DNA of 64,000 bases, from NCBI GenBank assembly GCA_028554755.1, contig JAPTOF010000005.1, positions 5,465,501-5,529,500 of the forward strand, written 5' to 3'. A program made the translations under genes and the position numbers. Shown here one piece after another: positions 47,425-60,593 of the stretch. The DNA is from Cordia subcordata (taxonomy: Eukaryota > Streptophyta > Magnoliopsida > Boraginales > Cordiaceae). The notes under the pieces are model-generated. The model saw only the letters and a list, made by a program, of their open reading frames with translations. It was not told the origin of the DNA and searched no databases. Positions within the stretch are counted from its first letter, which is position 1. The number at the start of each line of letters is the position of its first letter.

Positions 47425-49554
47425 CACTACACAAAAAAAATTATGGCCTAAAAATTTAAAAATTACAAAGGGCAATTTTTTTTACCATTGATGTTGACAC
47501 GTACATAAATCAACCTTTTCCCATTCCATATACATCAAAAACATTTCAATCATTTTGAGAAGTGAAAGGCAGAAAAAGAAAAATCAAAAGATCCAAAAAA
47601 ATCATCCAAAAACATATGAAAATCTCAAGGTATTATCTCTTTTATTAAGAAAAAATGGGTAGAAAAAGGGATGGAGAAAAAAGAGGGATAGGGTGGGAAT
47701 ATATTTTTTTTCTCTCTATTTTGGTCGTGGGGGAGGGAAGAAGAAGAGGGAGGAGGAGAGAAAGGAGAAGAGATCTTGGCGGAGGGGAGAAGAAGAGGGC
47801 GAAGAAGGAGAGAAAAGAGAAAAAGAGGGCGGAGAAGGAGAGAAAAGAGAAGAAGAGGAAGAAAATAATTTTCACTCTAGATCGTAAGCTGTTAGTGAAA
47901 ATCCTAAATGGTGTACCTGTTTACGTTCTCACAGTGCTTCCACAAGTCAAAAAAAAAAAACCTCTCACGCACTCTACATCGTTCTGCTTCTAACGGCCTT
48001 TCTTCCTCCGAAAGATCTCGGCAGTAAGTAGTTTGTCAACTTCCATGCTTCACAAAGAACTAGATTAGTTTCTTAACCTATACTAGAAAAGCTTAAGGAG
48101 CTAAATTTCCATTAGGAGATGGCCTTTCTCAGCTTCCTTGCAAGTACTAGAAATACTACTATTTCTAGTTTTCACGCCAAAATAGAAAGTAACTCTAGAT
48201 AGTCACCATTCAGTCAACTAGTTCAGCTAAATTGATGAATTTTACTCTGACATAGAAGTAACGAACAATAACTTCCACTCCGCTCCATTTTAAACACCAA
48301 GAAATTTCTTTAAAGCTAAACGGCTATTGGTTTCAAGATATAGATATCTGATCTTATCTTTTCTAGTTCAAAGTCCTTAAATTCTATCTCACTTTCACAA
48401 AGGAGAGGGGGAAAAGAAAAGGACATCTAATATAAACTAGTTAAGTACCTACTTAATTACTATGCCATAGCTAGCCTATAACTACGTTAAATAAATTACT
48501 AATAATTCATGAGAAGTCTGCCAAACCAGTGATTTCTATTGCACATGATCAATACTCCAGGCCCTTTCCGTTGTAAATGCTAAAACATTATCTTTTTTTT
48601 TTAGTTAAATTCAGTCTAAGTTTCATCCCTCCTGTCTGATCGCACTTTTCTTAGATCAAAATCAATCTTTACTCTCACTTTCACAAATTTTTTATATAAA
48701 GAAACATTAATTAAAAAGAAAAAGCTTCCAACCTAAATTAAAAGCTTCCATAGCTCCAAAAGCCCTAGCTGCTGCTGCTTCAGTAATAAAGTGCATACAA
48801 TTCAGCTTCGCACATGCGATTAATAGACAGATCGTACTTGATGCTCGAAATGCTAGTTTGGAATATGTTATTGATGTCGGTAGTGAAGTAGAGAATGAGA
48901 ATGAAAAGCGGAAGCAAAATGGCGAAAGTGTACCGCTCTACAATTTGAAGAAGCTGCGGTTAGCGGCACTAAATTGGCTTTTGATGCCGTCGTCGATTTG
49001 GAAAGCAGAACGGTGGCGAGATGGCAGCAGAGATGAGTGGTTGCATGTAGACGGTGGCGAGACGGCAGCGCGATCGTCTTCTTCGTCAGAGTAAGATTAG
49101 CTCTCCATCATTTTTCCTTTGGCCCTACACTTTTATTTACTAAAATGTGAAGTGTGTGTGCATGTGTGTGTTTTTAACAGTAGTGGAGAAAGTGAAGATG
49201 GTGAGAGTTATAAGATAAGTTTGGGAGCGATAAGATATTTTAAGTAAAATTTTTTGCGTCAGTTGTAAAAAAAAAGTCACCTATTTGCTTTTTTTTTTTT
49301 CTTAATTGGTGACAGTATATAACCTTACCTTCTTAAGGTAATAAAAGATTTTAGCAGCGTTTAAAAAATTCGTCACCAATGCCTTTTCTTTTTGCAGTTA
49401 GCAGCGGATTTTAACATTGCCTTTATTTTCGCTTCCTATTGAAAAACAACAATCAATTAAAATGTTGCCAATACTCGTGTGTATTCTCAACATGGGCGAC
49501 GATTTACTAAATGTTGAGGAAAAATTGTCGCATTTTTGTAAAATTTTTGTAGTG
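47425..49554. mobile_element. CACTA-type non-autonomous DNA transposon
   Basis: The left end is CACTACACAAAAAAAATT and the right end ATTTTTGTAGTG, the CACTA terminal signature in inverted orientation. Subterminal short inverted words (ATTGGTGAC near 49306 and GTCACCAAT near 49372) are near the right end, as expected for transposase-binding motifs. The 3-bp flanks are GGT and TGT. No TNPA/TNPD transposase is visible. Purine-rich sequence (47655-47870) gives spurious reading frames. The segment 48740-49095 may be captured gene DNA. Confidence 0.7.
48740..49095 (+). other. Possible captured gene fragment in the CACTA element
   Basis: An open frame of 78 residues (48858-49094) reads EYVIDVGSEVENENEKRKQN and YNLKKLRLAALNWLL, with higher GC than its surroundings, and upstream codons are also partly open. 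I do not recognise a family. Raised GC and position inside a non-autonomous CACTA suggest gene capture, but this is only inference. Confidence 0.35.
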
Positions 49555-49561
49555 TGTGTTG

Positions 49562-50169
49562 CAGAATGGAGCCTTCTGCTTGTTTTTCTATTGCTTAAGG
49601 ACTAAGGTCGACGTACAAGATAACAATACCATGGCGGATGTAATATAGTCCAACTCTATGTTCAAATCATTTCCTTCTTTTTTTTTTTTTTTACGATTTT
49701 GATATTAATAAAAGAAACTTTCTTTCATTTCTAAATGTAAGTAAAGTAACCAACAAAACAAAATTACTAACATATATAGACTAAATTAAAAATATTGAAA
49801 TATTGAAGCTTATTAGACTAAATGTTTTTACAAATAAATCAAATTCAGTGTGGACAATAAGGTTTCAAAATTTTTAATTATTACATGTTAAGTTATGAAT
49901 ATCATTATGTGAGAAGTACTCGTAGTATTTAAAAACTATCAAGGATAAATTAGTTCATGAGTTGCATATAAGTCTTTTTACTCTTGTAAATATCTATCTG
50001 ATTAATATTTAACTCCTAAGCTCATCAGTTGTATAACTAGCATGTATAATAAGGAATGAGTTGATAGGTGCATGCATGTTATCTTTCATAATCACCTGTA
50101 TAAATACGTTGTATTGGTCACTCGATGGCAATGTAATACAACAATTCATCTGTGCGTCAAACTTTTGCA
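49562..50169 (+). repeat. copia-type LTR, right composite copy, 5' truncated
   Basis: It matches 38325-38951 but starts abruptly eight bases after the CACTA right end. It ends CTTTTGCA, followed by TGGTATAGACA. Confidence 0.7.
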
Positions 50170-51494
50170 TGGTATAGACAACCTTCACTAACTCTAGCGA
50201 GAAAATCTTTCTTTTTTTTCCCCCCTCTAATTGCTTAAGCCTTAAACTGGTGAAACCACAGTATTTACTTGGAAAAACTTCTCCTGGACTACAAGTCCGT
50301 GACCACAACTTTGGTCATGTCCTGTTCTTACATCGAAGAGACTAAACTCTCCTATTTGTTTCTATGCAACTACTAGGTTCCCTTATGCAACCTTGCAAAA
50401 GTGGGCTTTTCCCCCCTTCCTCGAACTCAGTTCAGGGACTTGTATTAATATCAACCACAAACTTTCCAATTGTTATAAGTTGGTGATATGTAACACTTGG
50501 CTTACCAAAGTCTAAAGGACAAAGATCAAATTGAATGAAATTAATGATTAGGATAATTTCTTGATCGCAATGTCTATACTGTGAATAAAATTTACAAAGA
50601 GCCCATAATAGCAACTTTTTTCGAACTTACAGTAATGTTGTAAAGCTAATTACAATGAAATTGTTCAGGCCGTAAAGTGAATTACAGTGAGATTGACAAA
50701 AAACCAATAGGCTACAAAGTGAATTACAACGAGAGTCATGAGAAACTGATTACGTCATAAAATGAGATATAGGGAAAGTTATGAAAAATTAACTAGGCCT
50801 TGAAGTGAATTATAGCGATTGTTGTGATAAAACTACCACTAAGCTACAACTAAGCTATGACTAAGATAGATTTGGAGCTAAGCTACAAAGAGCTAGATAG
50901 ATAAGATAGGATAAAGATATGGTTTTTCTGGAATCTCTTCCTTCTGAGCTTCAACTCGCATTTAATCTTATTGGTGCCTAAAATTTCTAAACAAGTTAGC
51001 TTGATTTTGGAGCCACACCAGTTTGTGGGGTTTGATTTTGATTCTTTGCAGATTCTCTCCCTCAGTCTCGCTTAGTAGTTGGCACAACATGTTCTTATCT
51101 TGCCTTGGTCCTCGTTTAAAAATCATGCATATTGCATGTATTATTCTATCCTTTTAAGCCGCATAACAACCACTTTAGCTCCTTAAGCCGCATATTCAGC
51201 CTCTTTTGCCTTAGTTTCCTTCCCCACTCGACCTCTAATATATCTCTCTCTTGGCCTATAGGCCATTGGATTGCAATTTTCAATGAGTTGTTCAAATGAT
51301 GTTGTGGAGTTTAGATTGCTTATGCACATATCAAGCAACGTGCTTTGCCCTCTTCCTTAATGTGGTTAGTTTTCAAGCCTCTTTGAATTTTGTAAGCTGC
51401 TTTTGTCTTTAGACTCTCTCTACATTTCATGCACCCCATAGTCTATCGCCCACGAACTCTGTACGCGCTAACCTTGCGTTTGCACCTATCCCGT
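50170..51494 (+). other. Leader and internal sequence of right composite copy
   Basis: Same order as 38952-40279: leader, tandem ATAAAGTGAATTACA array (50635-50830), and Athila LTR junction. Sequence differs by roughly one base in ten. No product recognised. Confidence 0.6.
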
Positions 51495-52847
51495 TGATGG
51501 GCATCAAAACTGCCAAAATTAAGTTCCAATTTTTTACTTCATAAATTTAATTTGAGCAACAGATGAGAAAGGGTTGAGTCCACAGGGATTGAGGAATTTA
51601 GAATATTATAATTATACCAAGTAAATTAATCAAATAAGTCATAATCAAAAAGGGTGCTTTTAAGTCAAAAAATCAACTTAACACAAAACTATCCATCCAC
51701 TAGACCCTTAACCGTGGGAACACAACTGGGCAATAAATTAAAAAAAAACATATACAACACTAAATCATACCTATGGAAGTGATTTAGACCTAAATAAATG
51801 CTAGAAAATCAATATTAAATAAGAAATCAATGGGAATTAAGCCTAGCCTCGAGTTTAATCTTAGTTTTGGCATCGGCACAGCCTAGCAACTTCATCTTTC
51901 CTCACAATGTTGATAATAGTTTAAACCCCTGAGAAATTTTCCCTACTATCGCCTTACCTACTAGACCATTTAACCCCTGGAGATGGCAGAAGGATCTATC
52001 TAATGGTAGCACTAGGTTCTAGAAAAACCTAGTTCTAAAAGTCGATCTTTTCACGGCAATCGTTCAGTTAGATTATGTGTTTACACAGGAGATCTGGTTA
52101 CTACAATTCTTAGATTAATTAAATCAATCTATTTGGCTAACTATCATCAAACAATTGAATAATCGGGCCCTAATTAAATTATCATAAGACAATATAAATT
52201 CTTAAAATAGTAAACATGTAAATACAAAATAATAGTGAAAGGAGAAAAATAATTAAATCTCACGGAATTGAAGAACCAAAATTTGGATTAACCCTTGAAA
52301 GAAGTTTAGAATTCCATAGACATGGAGCAGGTGCCTAAGAGAAGACCTACTAGAAAAAATATTTTTTAAATAGAAGTCTGGGTGTCCCCTATGAAACATA
52401 TGTGGGAAAATATATAGAAGAAATTCCTAGCTAGAGCCTTTATCGGATAAGGAAACTCTTTAAAAGCTAAGGGAAATAAAAAGGTAAAATCCCTTAATTA
52501 CAATTCTTGATGAAATAAAAGTCTTCTAGAATTAATCTCCTTCCTTTCCAAAATATGGTAAGTCTTCAATGCAAATCTTTTCCAAAAGTGTTGCAAAAAT
52601 ATCTCCAAGCCCTAGTCAAACCTCGATCAACCCTGCATACACTTCGCATGCCATTTTCTAAGATGGTAGAATCAATTTTATCAGCTACAAACATGTCCAA
52701 AAGCATTTGAATCCATATATAATGTTTCCAGCTACTTTTTCCAAGCATAAACATGCAAAAACACATAAAAAACACCAATTAAGAAGTATCTAATTCTAGA
52801 ATAAAGTGCAAATATCTATGAATTCAATGACGATTTTGGACTTATCA
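51495..52847 (-). repeat. 3' LTR of the Athila-like element
   Basis: It starts TGATAAGTCCAAAATCG on the minus strand and ends GATGCCCATCA. A purine-rich AGTGTGAGGGAAGT adjoins it internally (52848-52861). Confidence 0.87.
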
Positions 52848-54999
52848 ACTTCCCTCACACTTAAACTATCCTTGCTTTCAAGCATGAAAACAGTTAAGAA
52901 CATAGAGTACACATGCAGGATTGACAAAAAGTGTTGTCTGCCAAGTTAGATGTTAAGTTTTCAAAACCAAGGAATAAACCTTTTCAAGAAGCTATGCAAC
53001 ACTTTCAAGCACAAAACCAATGTAACTATTATTCTCTTTTCAAACCAAACTTCCAGTAGGTTATTTCATGAAAACACATATTTCCCAACATATTTTAGAC
53101 ATGCAACACCAAGATTCAACTTCATAATTCAACTTCAACAAACTAGAGATTTCAAAAATCCACCCAACTTCAATTCTTTTCATCATTCGACACAAGAATA
53201 AGTCAATTCAAATTCAATATAAGTTATGCAACCACAATTAGCTCAAGTATGCTATATCAAGAAACAATCCAAAATACTTCCCAGATACACAAACCAAACC
53301 ACTTTCTTTTACTATCATTACTTCAACTTTTCAATGCAGGAAAACCTTCAACTTTAAAAACGTTTGCGTCACTTCAAACAAGAATACTTGACTCAACCAA
53401 AATTTTCAAAAACCCAACTTTTTAGCAAAAGAATTCCCGTAAAAACAAACATTTTTCAGCAGGGAAACACAGCCATAGTTAGGTTTTACCAAAAAGAATC
53501 CCACTAGAAAATTTCCACCAACCTTCAAAATAACTCAACCTATTCACAAAGCAAACATAGGCATACAAATCTTCAAAAGTCCTTTTACCACAACTCAAAG
53601 AAACATGAGAGAGAAAACAAAGGTAAGCCAATTTCTAGCAAGACAAAACAAGAATCAACACACATGTAAGTTACTCTAATAGCACCCAAATATAATGTAA
53701 ATTAACCTTGCACCAATTAAAGCACAAATAAAAGATTATGGCCAACTATGATTATGCTAATGCATAGAAGTGAAATCAAAAGCACTTGCCTTGATGTGCA
53801 ATTTTTCTCAAGGAAAACTAGTTCATGCCTAGGCTCAGCTGCCAGAAAGCCAGATCACGTCAACTGCTTTCATTCACTTTCATACATAACTTTCATAATT
53901 TGCCTAGAGTGCCACTCAACCTTTTTACGCAAAGACAAACATTTATGAATGCCCCGAGTTACTCAGTTGGTCACAATTCTATGTGGCTTTTAGTTATACT
54001 CATGGTCCCCTACTTTTTTTTTCCTTAGAAAGAAGACGCTTATTTAATTTAGTTTCATTTATGCGCCCTTTTTCACAATTTAATCAACAACTTAGCAGAT
54101 TTTGTAGGAGTGATTTTAACCTCGACATAGCTTTCCTAGCATGCACTTTTTCACAATTTTACCACAAAAATAAATCAAGGCAAGTACCTATCAAACTCAA
54201 ACTAAGCATTGGCCTCTAATCTAAGCACATGCACTATTTTAAGCCCAAGTTTAAGATTAAGCAAGGTTCAAGCACGGGATGTTCAAAGTTACTATTAAGG
54301 AACTAAATACAACGGGGATGGATTTATCACATCTATCAACTTACCGCTATAACCAGAACAAGTTTCCCAAGCATGGGGATTAAACTTTTTCCAAGAGAGA
54401 TGTCAAGTTCACAAAGAAAAAAGTTGAGTGAAAAAAAAAGTGATTTAATAAAAGAGCTTTTAGAGACTTACTATTTTCACTCTTAGAAACTCAAAGAAAC
54501 ATGAAACCTAAGAGATTAAAGGACTCTAAAAGAAACTTTTTTACAAAACACTCAACCAAATTTTTTTTGGTCATTTTTTTGGTTTTTATCTTTTTTTCCC
54601 CTTTTCTTCGTTAATGAATGTAGGTGGCAATATAACTAAAGGGGGAGGGGAGAGGGGAGGGTGAATTTAGTTATAGAGGATTTTTTGTGAATTAAAAATA
54701 AATTTCACAAAATATGAACCAAATCAATTAAAGCACAAATATGATGTTCCTTAGGGAGATACAAACATAATCAAGCAAAATAACCAACTTTTTAGCATAA
54801 AAACAACAAGCACGTTAGCTGAGCCATTTCATTGAACATGTTGAGTGCAATAGTGAAAATAGCTAGAGATCAAGAAGAGAGATAGAGAGACAATGTCATT
54901 CAATCCTCATTCTTCTTTTTCAAATCCTTTACTTCTTTTTCAAACTTCACAAAATCTCCGGCAAAAGAGTCATTTTCCTTTTCCAAAGTCTTAATTTTC

Positions 55000-55480
55000 T
55001 TAACAAAAGATGCATTCCCCTTTTCCAAATTTTATTTCTCATTTAATGCAATTTTCAACTTCTTTTGCAAGCATTTGTTTTTGTTTAGAGCAAGTAGAAG
55101 ATTATCATGCAATTTGCCAAAAGCTTCTTGCAATTTCTCCAAGGTATACTCATCACTTTCATCACATGAAAGAGAAGTACTAGAATCATAAGGGATAGAT
55201 TTTACCTCATCTTCATTTGCCATAAGACAAACAAAGTTAGCAACCTCATGCTGTTCCTCCGATTCTTCTTTGCTATTGGTGACATCCCAAGTTGCTTTGA
55301 ATGTCTTGTCTTTGCCTTTGCCATCTTTTACTTTTGCAAGTTTGGGGCAATTGTCTTTGATATGCCCGGGCTTTTTGCAATTGAAGTATTTAAGCTCCTC
55401 GTTCTTTCCTTACCTTGGCTTTTTGATCTCCTTGCCCTTCTTCTAGAAGTTTTTTGATGTAGTGCCTTTTCTCCACTTCT
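55000..55480 (-). pseudogene. copia (SIRE-like) gag fragment with zinc knuckle
   Basis: The minus strand reads a knuckle CKKPGHIKDNCPKL (about 55380-55337) where the first Cys of the expected C-x2-C is Phe. It continues to LMANEDEVKSIPYDSSTSLS and a coiled-coil-like LEKLQEAFGKLHDNLLLALN. This order (knuckle, then acidic spacer, then helical C-terminal segment) is typical of SIRE/Maximus gag proteins. No pol follows. Confidence 0.75.
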
Positions 55481-56519
55481 TGTACTTCATGAACTTCTTG
55501 AAGTTTCTAGCAAGAAGTGCCCTTTCCTCATTAAAGTCATCATCACTATCATCATCTTCATCTGATGTTTTCCTATGATTAATTTAAACTAATTGATTGA
55601 ATTCACTTTCCTGAGGCTAATGACTAGATCCCCTAAAGTCATTGAAGTTCCCTTTCGAGATACCAAAACTGTATTTATGCTAACCCTACGTCTACTTTCA
55701 TGATCACAAGCATTAACATAAACCTATTAAGCTTCATGGTAATCTATGCATTCTGTCATGTAGTGACTTAGGCATGCATGAGTCATACGATATCACATAG
55801 GCCTATTTTTATTTCTAAGGAACATAACCTATGTCTATTGTGTTAATGAACTGCTACTTTACTTCACCTTTTAGCTCTTCGTATAACAGCTTAAACATGC
55901 AAACAATGATCAGTTATTTGCAAGAAAATAGGCCCAAGACAATAGATTAACCAATCAAGAATATTCAAAGCAGCAGTTCAAGCAATCATTGGAAAAACAA
56001 GAGACTACATCTAAATCCTTGAATGAGAAATTTAGCTGCTCATAATTAAAGAATTAAAACATAAAAAACAGAAAATAATAGTGAAACATAATAAAATAAT
56101 CAAACTCTAAAACTAAAATTAAAATTAAAAACTGAGAATTAACAATTAAATATGAAATTTAAAGTTATGCTTAACATAGAAAACTAAAACATTAATGAAA
56201 TAAAAAAAAACAATAATTTAAAACCAAGATAAACTATCATTAAAATTTAAATAATAGAGTTTAATATTCAAAGACAAAAGAAATCAAACTCACAGAAAGC
56301 TTTTGAAGGAACTTAATGGAACTTGTGACTTCAATTTCTTTTTCCTCCACTCTGTGCGTCGCCTGATGAGTCTCCAAGATTTCTCCAAATCTTTCACCAC
56401 CTCACACCATCAACTTTCAATTCTCCATGTTGTCCTCCTCTAATTTGTGAAACTAAGGTCTTATATAGACCTTTGGAAAGGGTCGACCGACTTAAGAAAA
56501 CTCAAGATTGGTAACTTTT

Positions 56520-56565
56520 CCTTTTTTTTTTGTTTTCCTCTTTCCTTCTTTCTTTTTTTTTTTAT
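56520..56565. repeat. Pyrimidine-rich tract
   Basis: T/C-rich runs within the presumed LTR of the nested element. Confidence 0.7.
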
Positions 56566-58015
56566 CTTTTTCTCATAATGATCATCCCCACAAACATTGG
56601 CACATTGCAAGACCTAAGCTTCCACCTGCAATACACCCTTGTACTCTTTGGTAACAAGAATTATAAGTGGGCCCTATAGCATTTAATACAATTTGCCTTT
56701 TTTTTTTAAATTTTTGTAGACAACTTTGTAGTGCATTTTTCATCATCTTAGGGTCTGACTAAGTTGAGTGCTAAAAATGAAAGTTATAGGTCTCCAAGTT
56801 AGCTTTCCATGGCCACTTGAATTACCTCATTTGGATGCTTAAACAAAAAGCTATGACCAAAATACGTGGACTGCGCAAAACTGTCTATTTGTCTAACCTA
56901 CGAAAATTCTAAAATACAACCAAATAAGTTCAAATTCATCCCAAAAATTTCAAAAAAACTCAAAATTAAGTTTAGAAAAGGTATTGAAGTAAATAGAAAA
57001 TATAAGCTCAACATATATCAACAGCAAAAGAAATGTTTCTTCAAGCTAACTCACTATAGCTTCTAAAAAGCTAGATATGAAAAATGAAAGGCTCATAGTT
57101 TGCTCAAGATTAATGCAAATTTATAGCTCACAAGAATGATTTCTCAAGTAAAAAGTGTTTGAAAAGATGAAACATAGCTTAGGAAATACTTGAAATTCAA
57201 ATTCTGGGGTTATTTCCAAATTGGGGGTAATGGGGGTATTTACAGGAGTGAAAAATGTACTACCAATAGTCAAAAATAGAAAATCTGTGTAGCTGCCTGT
57301 CGATGATCCGGTCGACCGTAAGAATGACCGGCAGCATTTCTATTCCTCACTAGAATTGTCAGTTGGCCACAAGGCTCGACCGGTCGACTGATAGAGGGCA
57401 ACTGGTAGTTCTAGAACTATTTTTTGGCTGCTAGTTTTCATAAAAAAGCCCCATTTTGATTTGCATAAGTTTCTAAAACTTCTTTCAAGGTTTAAATCAT
57501 TTAAACAAAATAACAACACTTAAAGAAGTACTTGAAAAACAATGTTTAAGATCAAGGACATGCTTTTGAAGATCAATTTGAGATTTGTCAAAGATTGTAA
57601 AAAACTTAAAGCACATTTGATTTTTATAAACAATTTTTGGGATTAAAGCATTATCAAGTCATAGAAGAAATCATACAAACAAGAGCCATAACAAGCATAA
57701 TCAAGGCTAAACATAAGTGAGCATAACTAGTACCCCTTATGTCACCTCGTCTCTACCTTGTGACTCCCTTTTCTTTTTCTTCCTTAATCTTCGCTTGAAT
57801 ACTTCCTCCATGCCATAAGATATGCTTCGGCCACGATCAATCTTGACATCCTCCATAAGTTTAAAAAATCTTCATTTTGCACTCCAACATCTTGCTAAGA
57901 CTAACATACTTCTCAAAAAGACTATTAGCAAACATTATCAATTTATTCAAACAAGCATTACATAACACTAATTTGCATTATCAAAATAATCACTTAAATC
58001 ATATTTAAGCTAACA

Positions 58016-59539
58016 ATGAAGACTCAAAAAGACTCAAGAAATGCTAGATAAAATACCTAAAGAAAAGACTTGAAATAAAAGCCTAAAACAAAGCATTCCT
58101 CCCCCAAACATATCACGTTCATTGTCTTCATTGCGTAAAGAAAAGAAAGTAATAAAATAAAAGAAAGATAAAATAGAATTAAGAAAAAAAGGACAAGCAA
58201 AAGGACTTCCCTTAAGAAAGGTGCAAGAGATGGTGGAATTGGCTGTCATTCATCCGAAGTAGGGCGATGGCACTTAATGAGATTCATCAATTTTTTTAAA
58301 CTTTGAACTACATAAACAAAGAAACACACCTTCCTCCCTTTTCGAATTAAATCCAATCATGCAATTAAATCAATTATCATCTCAAAATTGTTCGCAAGCT
58401 ATGCAAGTATTCATCAACGACTTTTTTTTCATCTAACCCCAATGATTTATAGGCTAAAGTAACACCCAAATTTTTGCAAACAAATCTAACTGGGTTGTTA
58501 AAAATGTATTTTTCATGATAAACATGCCTAATTCTTACTTTAAACTTTCAACAAAATTCATAGTCATAATATGTAATGCCTAAGTAAGAAGTCCAACCAA
58601 AATTATCACAAGCTTTAGCAATCACATTCTTGAAACACAAAATTTCCCAAATTGAAATATGTAAAATTTTTCATGAATGTAAGGGTGACTAAATACCTCT
58701 TTTGTAACACCAAATCTAAAAAACAAAGTGGAATACTTCGCAAAAATCAAAATCTGGAGCATGCAAGATTGGGGACCTTGAGTCTGAGAGCTACTGTGTG
58801 AAGGAGTGAATTGGGGAGACTTTGGAGAACTGCGGAGGGTCCGGGCCACATGTCGCTCCTCTGGTCAACTGCCGGTGGTTGTCATTTTGCCATGGGGGAT
58901 TGCGAAGGGCGACGTTTTGGGTAGGGTAACATCTGAAGATGCTTGGTCATCGTTGTTGGTGGTGGCGTCACTGGCAGTAGTGGTGGGATGGTGGGCTTAT
59001 GCTGGCTTCATGTTTTTTCGCATGATAGGAGGATTGTAGGGAGCTTTTTTTGCCACTTTCTTCTTTCCCATGGCCAGTTGTGTGATGATGATGGAAGATT
59101 TGTGAGGAGTTTTACATTTAGAGTAATGGGGATAGGGGATTATGGGTGTACAGAGGGTGTTAGCAGTAGGTATGGAGAAAAAGAGGAGTTGGGTCATGTT
59201 TTGTAATAAATGGGATGCTAGGGTTTATGTTACAAAAGTTATATTTAAGATAGACTTGAGACTCCTACGTGCTTGTGCCTAAGCCTTCAATACACCATTT
59301 TTTTAGAAATTAGCTAAAAGCTCACTGGAAGTCCAAAGAACTCTTTCCTGCATAATTCAAACTGTTCATAGAACACATTCAGACCAAAGTTAGGATTACC
59401 AAGGAAGAAGATGACCAAAAATAATAGAAAAAATACTAAAATTTTGGAAAAATTGTAAAAATCAGAAAATAAATAGAAAACACTATAAAACTCAAAATTG
59501 AAATTTCTAACTCTGTAGGTTGCCTCCTACCATTATCTT
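58016..59539 (-). other. Athila-like internal non-coding region, right copy
   Basis: 58016-58940 matches 43490-44395. Beyond that, 58940-59200 is GC-richer with short open frames but no recognisable protein, and 59200-59540 is AT-rich. Confidence 0.6.
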
Positions 59540-59780
59540 TGTTTAACGTTGTTGGCTCGATGTGGCCAATTCATCTAAGCTTTGTCGGAGGCTTTTCCAG
59601 CTCAATTTTCTCATTGACAGGCTTCAAACGATGTCCATTAACTATGTTGATTTTGTCATTGCTCAAGCCCTTCACTTCAACTGCACCACAAAAAAAAGTT
59701 TTAGTAACAACAAAGGACTTACCCATCTAGTCTGTGGATTATCGAGAAACAATTTAAAATCAGAGTGATGATATGAAACT
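59540..59780 (-). pseudogene. gypsy integrase C-terminal end
   Basis: The minus strand reads AVEVKGLSNDKINIVNGHRL followed by KPVNEKIELEKPPT and a stop. This matches the last part of Athila/gypsy integrases (a GAVE-I block then VNGHRLKP). The preceding part (FKLFLDNPQT) is in another frame. The catalytic core is absent. Confidence 0.78.
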
Positions 59781-60070
59781 TTTTATCTAATTGAAAATTG
59801 TTTTCCATCAATTACTTTTTCATGCATGCTCTTTTTCTTTTCCTTGTAGATTTTGCCTTCTCATGAGCATTGTTTTTTCTCTTCTTCAACTCTTGGGGTT
59901 GAAACTTCCTATTGTGCACCTCTCTTATCCACCATAGGTGGATTTGATTGGCTTTGAGTTTCTCCCATTGGCTTTATTTGATTCTGCCGCATGGTAATTG
60001 GTTCCTGCTAGTTACTGCTACCTGCAAAAGTGTCTGTAGATTCTTTCAGCTTTTTAAGAGAGAGACTTTC

Positions 60071-60593
60071 TTAAGAGGTAACACTTAGCTTATTATAATC
60101 AATTGTTTCTAAAGAAAAAACACAAGATACCTCACTAGGATTTTTTATGTCATTATAAACATCAAATTTAACAATATCTCCATCAAACTCCATACTGAGA
60201 ATATTATGCACATCAATTTTTGTCCTAGCTGCACTCAGGAAAGGTCTTCCTAATAGAATTTCACAAGATTTGGAAGATGAATCTTCCTTTATATCAAGCA
60301 CAAAAAAAAAAAAGAAAGAAAGACCAAGTCGATACTCACATTAAAACATCTTCTAGGACACCTTCAGAATAAACCAAAGACCTATCAGCTAGTTGAATAA
60401 CAACTCCAGTTTCTTTCAAAGGTCTTACTTTCAAGGGTCTCTCATTCAAAGAAGAATAAATGGGCTTAGGCATGACATTGATAAATGCTCTCAGATCACA
60501 CATAGCTTTCATAATATGTAGAGAGCCTATTTGACATGAAATAGCAAACACGACCAGGTCCTTGAAATTTGGAGACAAATCCTTTTTAAGCAT
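60071..60593 (-). pseudogene. gypsy aspartic protease region, degenerate
   Basis: The minus strand reads GSLHIMKAMCDLRAFINVMP (about 60530-60470), where the usual D-L-G-A-S-I-N-V-M-P active site has become D-L-R-A-F, removing the D-x-G triad. Further on, in another frame, is the conserved CEILLGRPFLSAARTKIDVH (about 60265-60205). An A-run at 60303-60313 causes a frameshift. The protease would have cleaved the polyprotein; this copy is inactive. Confidence 0.85.

Larger units (their letters stand above)
54619..58015 (-). mobile_element. Nested copia (SIRE-like) derivative with ATGAA target duplication
   Basis: ATGAA precedes (54614-54618) and follows (58016-58020) the insert, and the surrounding sequence is continuous in the left copy at about 43490. 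The insert begins TGTAGG and ends TAACA on the plus strand. On the minus strand it starts TGTTAGCTTAAATATG; a TATA-like CTATATAAG lies at about 56470, and a gag fragment is at 55000-55480. GGTCGACC-type palindromes at 57310-57400 lie in the presumed LTR. I could not align two LTRs to each other, so its internal structure is uncertain. Confidence 0.7.

Noticed and set aside
47655..47993. 112-residue frame rich in Gly, Arg, Lys and Glu
   Set aside because: Low-complexity purine tract inside a CACTA element; other frames are also open.
58805..59206. GC-richer short frames (77 and 87 residues) as a gene
   Set aside because: They lie in the Athila-like non-coding region, are not conserved in the left copy at 44265-44495, and match nothing known.
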